Assembly: GCA_013350335.1 (NCBI GenBank)
Contig: CM023540.1
Span: forward strand, 49,768,552 to 49,832,551
Origin: Chimonanthus salicifolius
Taxonomy: Eukaryota > Streptophyta > Magnoliopsida > Laurales > Calycanthaceae
Direction of reading: 5' to 3'
DNA length: 64,000 nucleotides
The notes below the pieces were generated by a model, which searched no databases, was not told the origin of the DNA, and saw only the letters and a list, made by a program, of their open reading frames with translations. This document shows, piece by piece, positions 21,787 to 34,830 of this stretch. Position 1 is the first letter of the stretch, and every line of letters begins with the position of its first letter. The position numbers and the translations under genes are program-made.

Positions 21787-22485
21787 TACGTACAAATACA
21801 TTTAGACTTTATAAAATTTGATTTCATTCGACTCCCTTTTCATAAATGACCTTATCCAATCCAAACTATTTAATAGATAGACTCTAATCGATCCAAACAT
21901 ATTTATAAATAGGTACATCTGACTCTAATCCAAACATAAAGGGCCTGATGATTGGCATGCACTTGCAACACTATAACCTCTACACCCATTTAAGTAATAG
22001 TATTACTTTGTGTCTTGATAAAAAAATCTCGTAAATCGGTAAAACCAACTCGAACCTCACTTGACCCGAATCCAAAATAGATCCAAACCGATTTAACCTA
22101 TTTAACAAGACCTGAAATAGACCCGAACTTGATTAGATTTAACCCAAACCCAATTAAACGTTACCTAGATTTTTCAACCATCAATTAGACCCAACCCGAC
22201 CTAGATTTTTTTAACTACCAATTACACTCGACCCAACTTGGATTTTATTTTATTCAACTTGAGTCGACCCAAATTTATATAAAAGTTAGGAAAATAAGAA
22301 AAAAATATTTTTAATAGAAAATATTGGATAAAAGTGCTTCCCTTCATGTGAGCATATTGGGATATGAAAAATTAAGGCATTATGCTAAGATTTTTTAACT
22401 TTGTGGGAAACATGGGAAGAAAATAATGAGTATAAAATAAATAAATTATTTAATTATTAATTTTAATTCAATTCACGTGGGTACA
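21787..22485. other. AT-rich stretch with degenerate proline-rich-like repeats
   Basis: No gene. Words such as ACCCGA and AACCCAA recur around 22050-22260. Composition is strongly AT-rich. Confidence 0.35.
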
Positions 22486-24960
22486 TGTGACGACCTGACT
22501 CAAATTAATAGATCATAGAATGGGTAGATTAATTTAATTGGGTAGAGATTAATTTCTTGGATTTGTGTGTCTTATTTATAAAATTAATTTCGAAAACACA
22601 CAGGAAATATTAGAATTTTATTGTGGGTCCCTTCTACACACTTCTCCTCAAGTAGAGCATTAAAAAAATAATTTTATTTTTTGTTGGAAAACACGAATTG
22701 GTGGAATATAAAAATTTAAATAATTATGCAAAATTCAAAATTTTCAAAAAAATTATTAGAAACCAAAATAAATTAATTAATTAGGACATGTTATCTTAAA
22801 TTCGCGTGGACCATGTAACCCACATTTACCCTCCAAAGGATTTGTTTGAGCAAGTTTGAATTCCTCTGCCTTGGAGAGAAAGAAATTCTATTTTGGAGCC
22901 ACCCACTTATTAGGAGAAAAAAATCAATTTATCCTTACCATTGGGTGAATTTTGAGAAAGGATGCAACGGTGTTTCTAGACTCTGAAAATTTTCCAAAAA
23001 TCTATAAATACTCTCTACCAGAGAGAAGCCTGATCGAATTTTGCATCTCTCTTTGGCTTGGACAAAAATCACAAAGCATCCCCTCTTCTCTCAAAGTTCT
23101 TTTCTCTTCTTCTAGGTAAGTTCCAATTTCCTTTCTTCCTTCCTTAATTCCTTCTTCTATTAATTATGAAATTCGAATATGGCTTGGAGGGAGAAGAATA
23201 CACCATTATTAAATCCTAGTTTCTATGGGCTATAGAATTAAACTCTAAATTTCAATACTCATGGATTAAATATTTGAAGAATTCAATTTTTATGGATGGA
23301 AACCTGATTTCTAGAATTCTAACCCATCCAAATTCCCCATAAACGAGTTCTACATCCCTGGAATAAATTTTGAAAGAACGTTTATCTGTGTTTTAAAGTG
23401 GGACATTAGAGGATTATCTTTCATATTCAGAACTATGATCCTCTGTGAACCATCGCAAGAAAAATCATATTCGAGGCTCCCGAACTCAGTAATATTTTAT
23501 AATTTATATTTTTGGAAAGCAGATAGGGAGACATATTCACGGTTAAAATTTGAGAATTATTGAATAAGGATTGATATCTCAAATCTGGTCTGCAAGACAA
23601 GCAATACTTTTATAGCAATCCACTAAATAATTTATAACTTGACTTATAGGTATCAGAATAGTGTGAAATTTGTGTTCATTGTCAAGCCTAACAAGGATAC
23701 CTATCTCCAGTAAAAATTTGAGAATATTTAATATTGATTTGATGGGTCGAATAATGTCAGCAAGCCAAGAATCATTCATGTACTGCAATCTAATTGGCAA
23801 TTTGGAACTATTGGATTAAAATAGCCATAACTCGGGTAGGAAACTCAATTTGAGCCAAATAAAATATTTCTGAAATCGTCATTGAAAGACCTATCTACTA
23901 TAAAAATATGGGTATTTATGAATGACTGTACTGCTCTCAGAAAATTCAGCAATAAGGACGAAATTTTGCATTGTTCGATCCCTCAATTAAACTAACTCTG
24001 ACTAATTACATAGACTTTTGATTTTTGTGATTGCCATAGATAGGGCAGAACCCTATTAGTCCTAACTGGACGCACTCATCTAATTTCAAAGGTCTAAATA
24101 AAAAACTTAGAACTATGAATTTAATTGCAGCAAATATGGTTTCAAGGTTATTCTAAAAGTTTGGATTTTAACGTGTTGTGCACTTCACAAATCTTAGGTA
24201 TGGAGAAAAATTCACTCATGTTTTTATTTAATAAATTTATGAGTACTTTTATGTATTCATATATGGTGTAATTGAATGCATGTACTGGGTTTAGAAAATA
24301 GATTAAGGAATTGTATTAAAAAAGGTAAAATTTAGGTTTAACTCACATGATGTTGGGGTTGAATTTTTGTGGCTAAATGCTCGAAGCTAGTGAGTGTCTC
24401 AGTCTACACCGGATTATGGTTATTACCTGTTTACCTTGATGAAATACCAAATTTGTGTATTCTAATTTTTTGATGAAACTTTGGTGTTATTATTTTGCTA
24501 TATGTATAATTGTGCACATGCTTATTTAATGGAATATATGTGCTTGGGACTGATTTAGGTTTCTGGATATGCTAAATTATTTTCTGAATTGATTATGGCA
24601 TATTGGCATTTATTTCAGGAAAATCTGCATCTATGTATTTTAATTTATCATGGCATTTATACATGATTATTATGTGTGAGGCATTCTGATGAACACATAA
24701 AATTGACAATTTTACCCTTGAATATTGGATTCTTGAAATTTGTTTATTTTATACTATTATTGTAATATATTTTATATTTAGAATTATTAATGTTAGTATC
24801 ACAATTTTATTTAATTTGGTTTAATTAGTGTATTTTTGTGTGTATATAGATTGGTGTATTAAAGATTTGACCTACTGATCCGATTTAAGGTCAGGAATGA
24901 AGGTTGGGCCAACTAGATCGAGATGACTGATTAATCTCCAATTTCACCAACAATCACAAC
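22486..24960 (+). mobile_element. Possible LTR start and leader, uncharacterised family
   Basis: TGTGACGACCTGACTC at about 22487 resembles the terminal sequence of gypsy LTRs (compare TGTAATGACCTGACCC at 44071). A TATA-like TCTATAAATACTCTC follows at 22999-23013, then a pyrimidine-rich segment and a donor-like TAG/GTAAGT at 23115-23121. That is the same order as in LTRs A, B and C. The right end could not be found. LTR D is inserted at 24961. Confidence 0.35.
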
Positions 24961-27900
24961 TGTAACGACCCGCCCTTATTCCATTGATAAAATTAGAGTA
25001 ATTTTTTTTTGATAGAAGAAAGGACGGAGACGTCACGACACGAGTCAAGTCTGAGTCCGAAGACCCAACACTTGGCTGGCCCAACTAGGGTGTGCATGAT
25101 AACATTTGCACACACCTTGGTAATCTTACAGAATTTAAACATTTATAGCATTCATCACTAACCAATTACATCTCATAGCAAAATAAGGAATTCCCCAAAA
25201 TGATTATACATCAAGTCAAGTACTAATAAACTTAAATACATGAATCCAAATCATAAATATATATTCCCCAAAAAAATGACATTCTTATACAAAAGTACAA
25301 TGTTCTCACATCTCCCACAACATCCAAATAATTCTAAGTCCACAAGGCTTCATTCTTTGATCTCTATCTCATTCAGGCTCAACCAACGCTTAGTCTGATA
25401 TCATCTACATCTTCCAAAACCTGCATACAAAATTGGTGGGGGAATTTATGGGCTTAGTCAACTTGCCAAGTAGGAATTCCGATCACATAGTATGCCCACG
25501 GTATATCATATTTAGACACAAATACTCATACTTATACTTTAATCAAAGTCTCGATCTTATCTCACTTCCAAACCACAACATAACGTTATAAGAGTTTTGA
25601 CACATACCAATCACCTTTTTCAAGTTATACTTAACACTTTTCTCAAAGCTATGTATTATAGTACAAATCTCATATTTGACTCACATTAAAGACTCCTGCA
25701 TTTGAAAACATATATACATATTTCTTTGCCAAGTATCATACTCATATCCAGTTTCATCTATTATCTGTCCTTTCCCAAATTATCATACATAACTCACATA
25801 TCATTTATGAAAATATTGCATTAAAAATGCATTCATTAAAACCATTCTTGAAAACCGTTCCCTTCTCATTATTTCCAATACCGTATTCAATTCATATGAA
25901 TGATCATCAATATATAATATGTCATGCCATGGGTGCCATGATATATGCATACCCTTATCATGCCCCATGCAAGGTACCTCAATATCTCATTTGAAAGCAA
26001 TGGGGCATTTCCCATCCCATATACACATTTCACATTTAACATTTTCCTGGGAGAGTCTTAATACACATTATTACAACACCACCGGTTCCACTTGGTGTAA
26101 CATCATTTCCTTTAAGCAATCACGGCGCGCTTATGACATCAAAGTCTGCCTGTGTGAATTCAGCACTTTGATTCATCAAATCATAATACGACCCCAAAGT
26201 CGTCTGAACATTCGACAGTTTGGTTCGTCCACTCAACCCATAACTATAACCCTGGACCCTAAGGTCCATTTAATCTCATGCCATGCCTTTCCCATCCCGT
26301 GCTTCATGCATGAGGAATACAAATGTATTTGATGTCCATGATTCATGCTATGTGTTATCAACGTATTCTTTTAATCTTAGAAATACTCTTTTCATCATAA
26401 ATATCTTATTCATTCTAAACACAGTCAACTTTATTCATGATACCCATATAGGGACTTTAAACATAATCTTCAAAATATCACAACTTCTCATTTTCATATG
26501 ATACAAAATCAGTCAAAGCAATACTTTTAAAATCACACCTTTTTATTCTCATAATGCCATAATTTCTAAACCAAAATATATAACATTCAATGGAAAATCA
26601 ATTCATCATTTCTTAATAAAATAACAAGTCCACACCCAATTGCATTTCAATGAAGTAGGAAAACTTACCTGATCCTAGCCGATTAGTGAATGAAGGTAAT
26701 CCACGGACTAGCTCGTTCGATTCCAGGTTTACTCTTTGACCCTTTATTCATCGTTCACGCATAGGAAACATAACATACATATTATTAGAATTTCTTTCTA
26801 ATTGTTCTTAATTCTCTAATCCTTCTATTTCGTTTCTCCACCTCAAAGGTTTCATTAAGCCTATTAGGTCCATTTGGTGAAGGATAACATAGCCCAGGTG
26901 ATCCCATAAAACATTTGGGGTCCATTTAAATCAATTCCACAAAATTGACCATTTCTCTGCCCGATACATCGACCAAAGTCGATGTATCCTAAAATACTGA
27001 ACCGACACATCGACTCCAATCGATGTGTCCAGTTTCTGGACTTCTGTTCGGGCACCTATTTTCTTCCCTCATTTTCTAGGGTTTGTACATAGCATTTGGC
27101 ATATCTCTTTTACTGGATTTAACAATGAAATATTTTCTTTCATTTACTTCATTCATTCATCAGAGGGACGCCCTAAAACAACTGTTGTATCCCTTAGAAA
27201 TAGCCTACCTGTCAATCAGTCCCTTCTCAGAAGTCTTTACAAAACTGATATTCTCTCTGATATACATATCGATCAAATCGCTACATGTGTTCTCTGGGTT
27301 TTTTGATTTATTTGAAATTATATTCCATCTTTGTTCACAAGCGATACATTAGTTCTATCAATGTATCGTCCGTGAACCAGTCTTTGTCGATATATTATTT
27401 CTGTACACTTAGACCGATTATTTCATTTCCAGGTCGACATATCGATCCGGTGAATACATCGTACTGGAACTAATTTCTATTTTATTTTATCATACTCAGG
27501 TTGATATATCGATCTGGTCGATATATCTTCCCGGCGTAATTTCATCATCTTCATAACTCTTTTTGTAGTTCAGTCATGCCCAAACCAACATATCGACTTA
27601 GTCGATGGGTCGCTCTTGGATTAATTGGTTATTCGTTCATCCCGATTTCCATTTCTATCATACTGAGGCCAATACATCGACTTTGTTGATGTGTCATCCT
27701 GGGTTTACTTTCTTTTAGTCCATTTGTTGGATACTCATCCCAGATGATACATCTACAAAGTCGATATGTTGACTGGGTTGAGTCAGAAGTCATGGACCAT
27801 CATCCATGGCTTCCCTTTACTGGTGTGTTCATCATTCTTGGGTTTTTTTCCTTCCAAACTTATGCACACATATTTTCTAAACAATCTAATGTTATTGATT

Positions 27901-28632
27901 CACTCAAAACTATCAGAAATTCACCTACCTCAAGTGATTCGCATGTGTGCTCGAATGGATGTAATCTGATATCCCTTGTCTACTTGCTCTCCACCCTCCT
28001 TGTTAGCTCGATTTCTCTTTCCCTTGCTTGGTCTCTCCTTCATTTCCCAGAATAGAGGAGCCCGTGAGGAGGTTTTTGGTCGATTTGGGGGCTGAGATGT
28101 AAGTGATAAGGTGTACTTTGATGAGTAAGAGAGGTGGTTAGGCACTCTAGTTCTTGTTTCATTTTTCACTATTTTTCCTTTCCTTTCTTTCTTCCTTTTC
28201 TTCTCTTTCGCTTCATTTTCTCTTAGAGTCTTAATTGAGTGATTGGAAAACGGAAGAGGCATTGTGAATGCCCATGCATAGAAAAATGAAGAGTTTGGGT
28301 GGTGGTAGACAGAGCGTCTGCTAAAACGTTCTGGCTACTCAACATATCGACTTTGTCGATGTGTCAACCCGTTTGATTGTATTTTCCCCTATACATCGAC
28401 CACGTCGATGTATTCTTTTGATAACTTATACATCAGATTTGGATATCAGTTCTTCCCCGACATATCGATACAGTCGATGCATCGTCTGGAAATATTCAGT
28501 CTGAGGAGAATTTAGTTTCCCTTATTTCCTTAATTGATATTTTCATTATTTGGACAAAAATCATATATTTTATTTATATGATAAATAAATTACATAAAAT
28601 GAGGATTTAAAATTTCGGGTCCTTACAACAAC
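24956..28632 (-). mobile_element. Solo LTR D, minus orientation
   Basis: The LTR is 24961-28627 (3,667 bp) between perfect 5-bp repeats ACAAC at 24956-24960 and 28628-28632. Read on the minus strand it begins TGTAAGGACCCGAAATT and ends in the reverse complement of TGTAACGACCCGCCCTT. The terminal region (GACGTCACGAC at 25029-25039) is the complement of the CGTCGTGACGTC-like end of LTR A, so D is a distant member of the same superfamily in opposite orientation. No internal region is present. Confidence 0.8.
26963..28485 (-). repeat. Hairpin array of LTR D
   Basis: At least eight short palindromes with the arm ATCGA. The cleanest is GATACATCGAC, CAAA, GTCGATGTATC at 26963-26988. Others are GACACATCGA/TCGATGTGTC (27004-27029) and GATATATCGA/TCGATATATC (27503-27527), with further copies near 27580, 27672, 27747, 28341, 28393 and 28462. 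Arms change together between copies. Confidence 0.8.
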
Positions 28633-30744
28633 ATAAAGGAATGCAAGCTGCAACAAAATGGGAAGAATCCTCATCCAATTAGGAGAATGGCCAGTAGAGG
28701 AGTTCATGTGTGATAAGGAATTGACTATGTAATACATTGGAATAGGATTGCAAATAAAATGGAAATCTCCACTGTAAAAACCCATGAAATTTGGTGAGGA
28801 GTCATTGTCAATGGATTACATGGAGTATGGAAATAACATTTGGTTTTGTTGGCAGCCGATGCAACAAAGAGCTTTAGTATTGCAAGCCAAAATAAAAAGG
28901 TCAAAAAGAGAGGAAGCATTGAGACAGAGCTCCACACCACATTGTCCTCATTCATTGAAAAGAAAAGCCTTTGAGCCTAGCTCATATGCGCTAAAGCCAT
29001 AGTTGATTATTCTCCACACACCACAAGGAGTCGTGGATACATATTGATGGGTTCACCAGTTAAACATCAGACAACTACAAAGCTGCAATCCTGTATAGCA
29101 TGAAAAAGAACAGAGCAGCAGATCAAGCATACAGTGTAAGCAACACTATATTGGCAGCCTGCAAAGACGATTGAGAGAGTGAAATATGAAGCAACCTGTT
29201 GTAAAGAGAGAAACACAACAACAACATTAATGGAGAAATTGTTAGATCAAGGAATCCGTTCCAAATAGAGGAAGCCATTATTAAAAAGGGAAGATGTACG
29301 GTCTGATTAAGACCAAACAACATCCAGAAATTTAAAAATAAAATAATACAGAGGCAGCGATTTTAGGCAGCAACCCATTGTGTGAAGCATCAGCAGAGAT
29401 GAATTGGGTTCGGCTAAATAAGGTAACTGGGTTTGATCCTTAGTACCTAGTTTCAGCAAGATTTTGGAACAAGAAATACTATTCAATTGTAAGTGATTGA
29501 CTTAGTCGAAAGTAAGAGGAAGAAAGCAGAGGTGGTGTCCTGTACCTGCTGGAAAAATCACAAGCATGAATGTATATCAGCAAAGAGAAAAAAAAATTGC
29601 TGAAACTAGATAGAAAAGAAGATCATGAAAAAAAAAAAGCTAAAAAGTTGACCGACTGAAGATGAAAATATAAAAAGATCTGAATAAGAGAAGATCCAGG
29701 GATGGTGGCTGCTAAAGAAGGGTTGTATTGGAATAGAATGAGAAGAATAGGAAAGCTAGTTGAAAAGGTGGCGTACTCACTGGTTATATAAAGTGGAATG
29801 TTCCAATTCCATTGGTTGCTAATTGTGTCTCTCTAAAGAGTCGGCCAATTCATTATAAATTGAGGCACAATGCACAATGGAGTCACATAGTGAGCAAAGA
29901 CGAAGCTGTGGTAGAGGCTCGGGAGCTTCGACAATCGCTTAGGGTTCTATTTTTCTTCTCTCTTTTGTTTTGATTTTATGATAATATGTCGGATAATTTT
30001 CTGTACTGAGGTTGAAGAGGAAGCCCCATTAATGAAATAATTTTTCAGTTATTTATTTATTGATTATCATATATGTGTGTTTATTGTTTAATGATTTTTA
30101 CTTCATTAGCTTAATTAAATATTTGTTTTCTCCATTAATATCATGTATTTTTGGTAGTTAATAATATTATTTAATTAATCAAAGGCTTGGCATTTTAATT
30201 AAAAAGGTATTTTTCTTTGATTTAATTTTTTCAATTTAATTAGATACATTGGGTGCTTAGATTATTTTATTTGATCCATTGCCTTTTAAATTAAAATTGG
30301 ATACATTAAATGCTTAGGAATTATATCTTTAAAAGCGAAGAAAAATCTGTTTTTTGAACACCATATTAATAACTTAAATGATTAAATCTTTAAAAATTGG
30401 GAATTAATAAATAAATAATTAGAATATTATAGATTTAATGGTGGTGGAATCCAATACCTTAGTAATTTCTCACTTGATTTAATATCCATTTTTAGTTGTT
30501 TTAATTAATTCTGCAATTTCAATTCAATCATTTTCCTTGAAAATTGTTAACTAGGTTAAGGTTAAAATATTAGGCTTTTTAATTTGTTTTCCCGTTCATT
30601 CTAAAATCAAGTCCATGTGGGTTCGACCTTACACTTGCATATCTTTATACTCCAATTTGATTCATCCGCTTCTGAGTAAATATAAATTTAAAATTTTCAC
30701 AACACATTCTATCATGCCCCAACGCCAATTGTGGGCCTGGAAGG
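28633..30744. other. Non-coding sequence ending in an LTR-like terminus
   Basis: No coding motif is recognised. At 29783-29793 a TATA-like TTATATAAAGT precedes transcription-leader-like sequence. Near 30618-30698 the words GGGTTCGACC, then TGAGTAAATATAAA and TTTTCACAACA, resemble the 3' terminus of tRNA-Asp-primed LTRs (compare 62837-62907). This is probably a degraded LTR whose 5' end I cannot place. Confidence 0.4.
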
Positions 30745-30964
30745 TGACTAATTTTTTTTTAAAACCCAAATCATTTCCTCAAAATCTCTAATCCAACCCC
30801 TCTTGGGCCTTGGGCCTTTGAGTGGATCTAACCCAAGTCTAGATGAGTAAAGCCCATTCTACTCAGAATTAGAGTGACTAAAACATGTACCATAGGTCCC
30901 CCACACTCAAACCATTCAATATAATTGGGGAAAATATCGCATTTTAAAAATATTTTTCCCCAAC

Positions 30965-31265
30965 ACAGTCGACTGATGGTCTACTGATGGGTTGAGCGAT
31001 TGGAACCCTTGTACAGTCGATGCTATTGACTGATGGTAGACTAATAGGTCGACTGAGTGGATATATTAGTCATGTATTAGTCAATTGAGGGTCGACTGAT
31101 ACTTTTAGAGACCATACTGTATTTTCAGATAGCCTGATCAGTCGATATGTATCAGTCCACCGATGGTCGACTGATACTTTCAGAGACCAAATTGTATGTC
31201 CAGACAGTCATCGGTCGTTGAGTCAGTTGACTGATGATCGACCAACACCATCATTCGGTCGACTG
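30965..31265. repeat. Cluster of GTCGAC palindromic words
   Basis: The words GTCGACTGAT, AGTCGAC and CAGTCGAT recur about ten times in 300 bp, spaced by 15-40 bases and pointing in both directions. They could form alternative hairpins. This is a third arm sequence, different from those in LTRs A-C and D. Confidence 0.6.
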
Positions 31266-31752
31266 ACCCCGCTAGGTTTGCTTATTTTTCCCATATTTGT
31301 TCCATTTTTCCCACACTTTTAACACATGGGTTTCGCCCAAAAGACCATAGCAAACATATATACATTACAATACCACGCAAGGACATAATAGTTTACATAC
31401 TTTGGTCCTCATGCCACAGGAGGCATGTTTATTCCAAATTCACAAAATAAACAAAACAACCAAGTTCCCATTCACGAGTGAGTTTCTTGGAATCCAGGGA
31501 TTTTATCGCCTAAGCTAACGCAGAGGGACCCTCCGTTCTCTCCTTGAGCACATGTCATGCATTGTAAGGGACATGAGCTACAACCCAGTGAAGAGAGATC
31601 AAAGGTTTACCAATTTCACAAATAACAAGATATTAGTGATACAATGCAGTTTAATAAGAACAATAGAACACCATGGCCTACCTTACCATTTGTTCTTTTC
31701 TTTCCACACACACACCCATGCATACTAACACATACATACTGCCTTCCCCTAA

Positions 31753-31756
<4 letters not shown>

Positions 31757-31809
<53 letters not shown>
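31757..31809. repeat. (TG)n(TA)n microsatellite
   Basis: A short TG run followed by about 24 TA units. Tyr-Ile open frames on both strands here are artefacts of this repeat. Confidence 0.95.
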
Positions 31810-31811
<2 letters not shown>

Positions 31812-33467
31812 GTTTTCGGCAAACTTTATATACTGAGGTATCCCATTCAACCTCATTGAGGAATCTCACTCATCCTAAAATGTTTCAAGTCCTGACTGTA
31901 ATACCCCAGTCTTTGCAATATATCAATATTTACGAAATTGCCATTGGAGTTATGAATTAAAAGGTTATGATCGCAGATGAGTAAGTGTGGGGCCCATTGT
32001 TCAATTAAGACTCAATGGCTATGAGTTTTGTGTTTGAAATAAAATAAATGAGTAATTGGGTTAAGATTACTAATTAGGTCAAAGTTTGTGAAATGGGTCA
32101 AAATAGCCAATTTGGACCCAATGGGTCGGGTTTGACATGATTAATTATTGGGTGAGCTCAAAGCTAAATTAGGTTAAGTTTAATTAAATATTTGAGTTGG
32201 TTTGAGTTGAAATAAATAATGGAGTTTAGTTGAGTTGAATTTATGAATTGAGTTACATTGAATTGATGAGTTAAATGGGTTGAGTTGAGAAAGTTAAATT
32301 ATTATAAATAAGTGAAGTGTGTGAATGAGAGGGGAGTGTTGTAAATTCCAATTCTAACAAAGGAAACGTTGGCTGCATGGATAGGCTTTACCATGCATGT
32401 AACTCCTACCTAAGTGATGAATGAAATGGTGTCAAATGGGAGTTACATAGGTAAGAAGTGTTTTTCAAATTCAAGTTCATAGGCATGTTGGAATGGCATG
32501 AGAGTTTATTCCATGCTTGGGTCTTCAAAGGGACAGCCAATGAATGGTTGGGTGGTCCAAAGATCAAAGATCAAAACCGTTGGGTTCAAGGAGTTTCATC
32601 TCATAGATGAAACTCCCATTTGGGCAATTGATGATGAGTGGCGGTTACACAAGGTTAACCAAGGGGCTAGCCGTTGGAGCCTATGAGAGTTTCATTTCAA
32701 AATGAAACTGTCACATGCAAAAGTAATGAAGGATGGATAATGTGAGGAATGCATACAGCAAGAGGGTCTTGGAAAGCCGTTGGACACCTTGGGTGTTTCA
32801 TCTCAAGGATGAAATCCCAAGGAAGGTATTAAACAAATGGGAGTTACAAAGTGTGTTCACATTTGGAGAGGTGATGGAGAACAGTTGCATCAAGGGCAGC
32901 CAAGAGCCAAAACCGTTGGAGGGTTTCATCTCAAGGATGAAACCCCCACATGAAATAAGTTATGGAAGTAAATGGGAGGAGAGTTACATTTGGTGCCAAC
33001 CTTGGGCTGAATTTCATTAGCTAAGAGAATTTCATTTCTATCACTATCTTTTCCTCTCTTGGACGTTCTCCATCTCTCAAGATTGCTTATCTTCAATCAG
33101 TCCTTGGCCGATCTCTTTTATCAAGACAAAATATACAAAGGAGTTTGGTACCAAGGCTTATCACTCTCATCTAAGACCCAAGTTCTCTTTCTCTCTCTCT
33201 CTCTCAAATCTATATCTTGGCCGAATTATTCCAAGAAGGTTGAGCAAGGTTAGTCTCAGCCAAAAGAACAAGAAGAAAGAAGGAGAGGCTAAGGAAGTAA
33301 AGGAGCAAGGAAGGAGTCAAAGAACCGAAGGAGTCGCGGTATTGGTAAGTGCACTATGAACCCTTATAAATAAGTTGGTTAAGGGAATATGATCCAGCCA
33401 TTGTATGGCCGAATCTACCAAGGGATTAGATCAAGGATTATGTTATTTAAAAATGGCAAAACATGGA

Positions 33468-34312
33468 CCATAGGGTTCGGCCCCTTTGGATGGCCGAACC
33501 CCATGAAAAGACTTGGTGAAGTTTAGGGTTTTTAAGGGATAAAATCCATACTGTGTAATGAAGGTTTTAAAGGATTTAAAATGGACATAAGTTTACTGTT
33601 TTGGAGCAGCTATGGCATGGCTGAACCATGCCAATGTTATGGCTAATTGCTGATCATAAATTATGGATAGATGATGGACTAATTGAATTAAGAGAACCAT
33701 AGGGTTCGGCCATGTGTATGGCCGAACCCCATGGGCTGTTTTTATGGATTAATTAGGGTAAGATCATGGTGGAAATTATGGATGTTGATATGATTATCTA
33801 TGGACTTAGAGTAAGTAAATAACCAACCATGATAGATGATGGAATATGGGATAAAATTCCATAGGATGAGGTTCGGCCATGTAGTATGGCCGTACCTCAT
33901 CAATGACCATTTGGTGGAATTAATGCTAAGTTATAATGTAATTGGAGATGGGTTAATAAAGGATTTAAAAGACAAAAACTAAGTGGTGAGGTTCGGCCAT
34001 GTGGTATGGCCGAACCCCACTAAGGTGGTTTGATTATGGACTTTGGTTTTTAAACAAAATTAAACAAAGGGTTAGTATAGTGGCATTATTGTAAATATGA
34101 AGGAATTGATCAAAGGTGAAATGATCAAAGATGAATGATCAAAGAATTTGAAATATGGGCCAAAACCAAGATGATAAGGTTTGACCATGTTGTATGGCCG
34201 AACCCTACCAAGGTTCATTTGGAAGTTTTTGAATCGTTTTAATTAAATAAAGGAGAGACCAAAATATAAATGGGTGAGGTTCGGCCATGGGGTATGGCCG
34301 AACCCCACAAAG
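33468..34312 (+). repeat. Hairpin array of LTR B
   Basis: Six hairpins: 33468-33504, 33697-33734, 33864-33901, 33985-34021, 34170-34206 and 34271-34309. The arm pair is GGTTCGGCC with GGCCGAACC. Outer stems are CCATAGG/CCCATGG, GATGAGG/CCTCATC, GGTGAGG/CCCCAC and GGTGAGG/CCCCACA, that is, paired changes. The copy at 34170 has a decayed left arm. Confidence 0.85.
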
Positions 34313-34599
34313 TGGATTTTTGGGACTTAGAGGTAAATAGAAATCACATGATTAGTATCTTAACTTGCTGTTATGTAAATAAGGTATTGGGATTGCTAGA
34401 ACGGTGTACAAGTCGTGAACGGGAAACGGTTCAAAAGAAGGGTCAAATTAAGTAAACATTGTGTAGGTTTCCTACCTTTTTAAACCACACGTATATTTGA
34501 TGTTTTATCGTAATTTGATGAATTATGTGCTAAGTATTTATGTTTCAAAGTAGTATTATATGTTATGATGTGTTTACAAATGGCATGACATCATAGACA

Positions 34600-34830
34600 T
34601 CTCATGCATGGTATGGGGTGGTGATTATGGAAACCAGAGGCCACATTCCGTCGGGGAGTCCGAAAGACCACTGTGGGGTACCTTGATGATGAGAATCCCA
34701 TCAAGAGGAATCCAGGAGGCCACACTCCATCGGGGCGTCCGAAAGACCACTGTGGGGTACCTTGACGATGAGAATCCCGTCAAGAGGAAGCTATGTATAT
34801 TGGTGATGGGTGGGACTCATCACATGAGCA
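34600..34830 (+). repeat. Two-copy structured module of LTR B
   Basis: Two adjacent modules. Each has CCACA and TGTGG arms around TCCGTCGGGG or TCCATCGGGG plus CCGAAAGACC. Each is followed by a small hairpin: CTTGATG/CATCAAG (34682-34688, 34699-34705) in the first, CTTGACG/CGTCAAG (34761-34767, 34778-34784) in the second. The two hairpins differ by a compensated base pair. Confidence 0.8.

Noticed and set aside
28784..29002. 72-codon frame starting MKFGEESLSM as a possible host gene
   Set aside because: No motif, no splice context and an AT-rich repeat setting.
31616..31869. Tyr-Ile repeat proteins on both strands
   Set aside because: They are translations of the (TA)n microsatellite.
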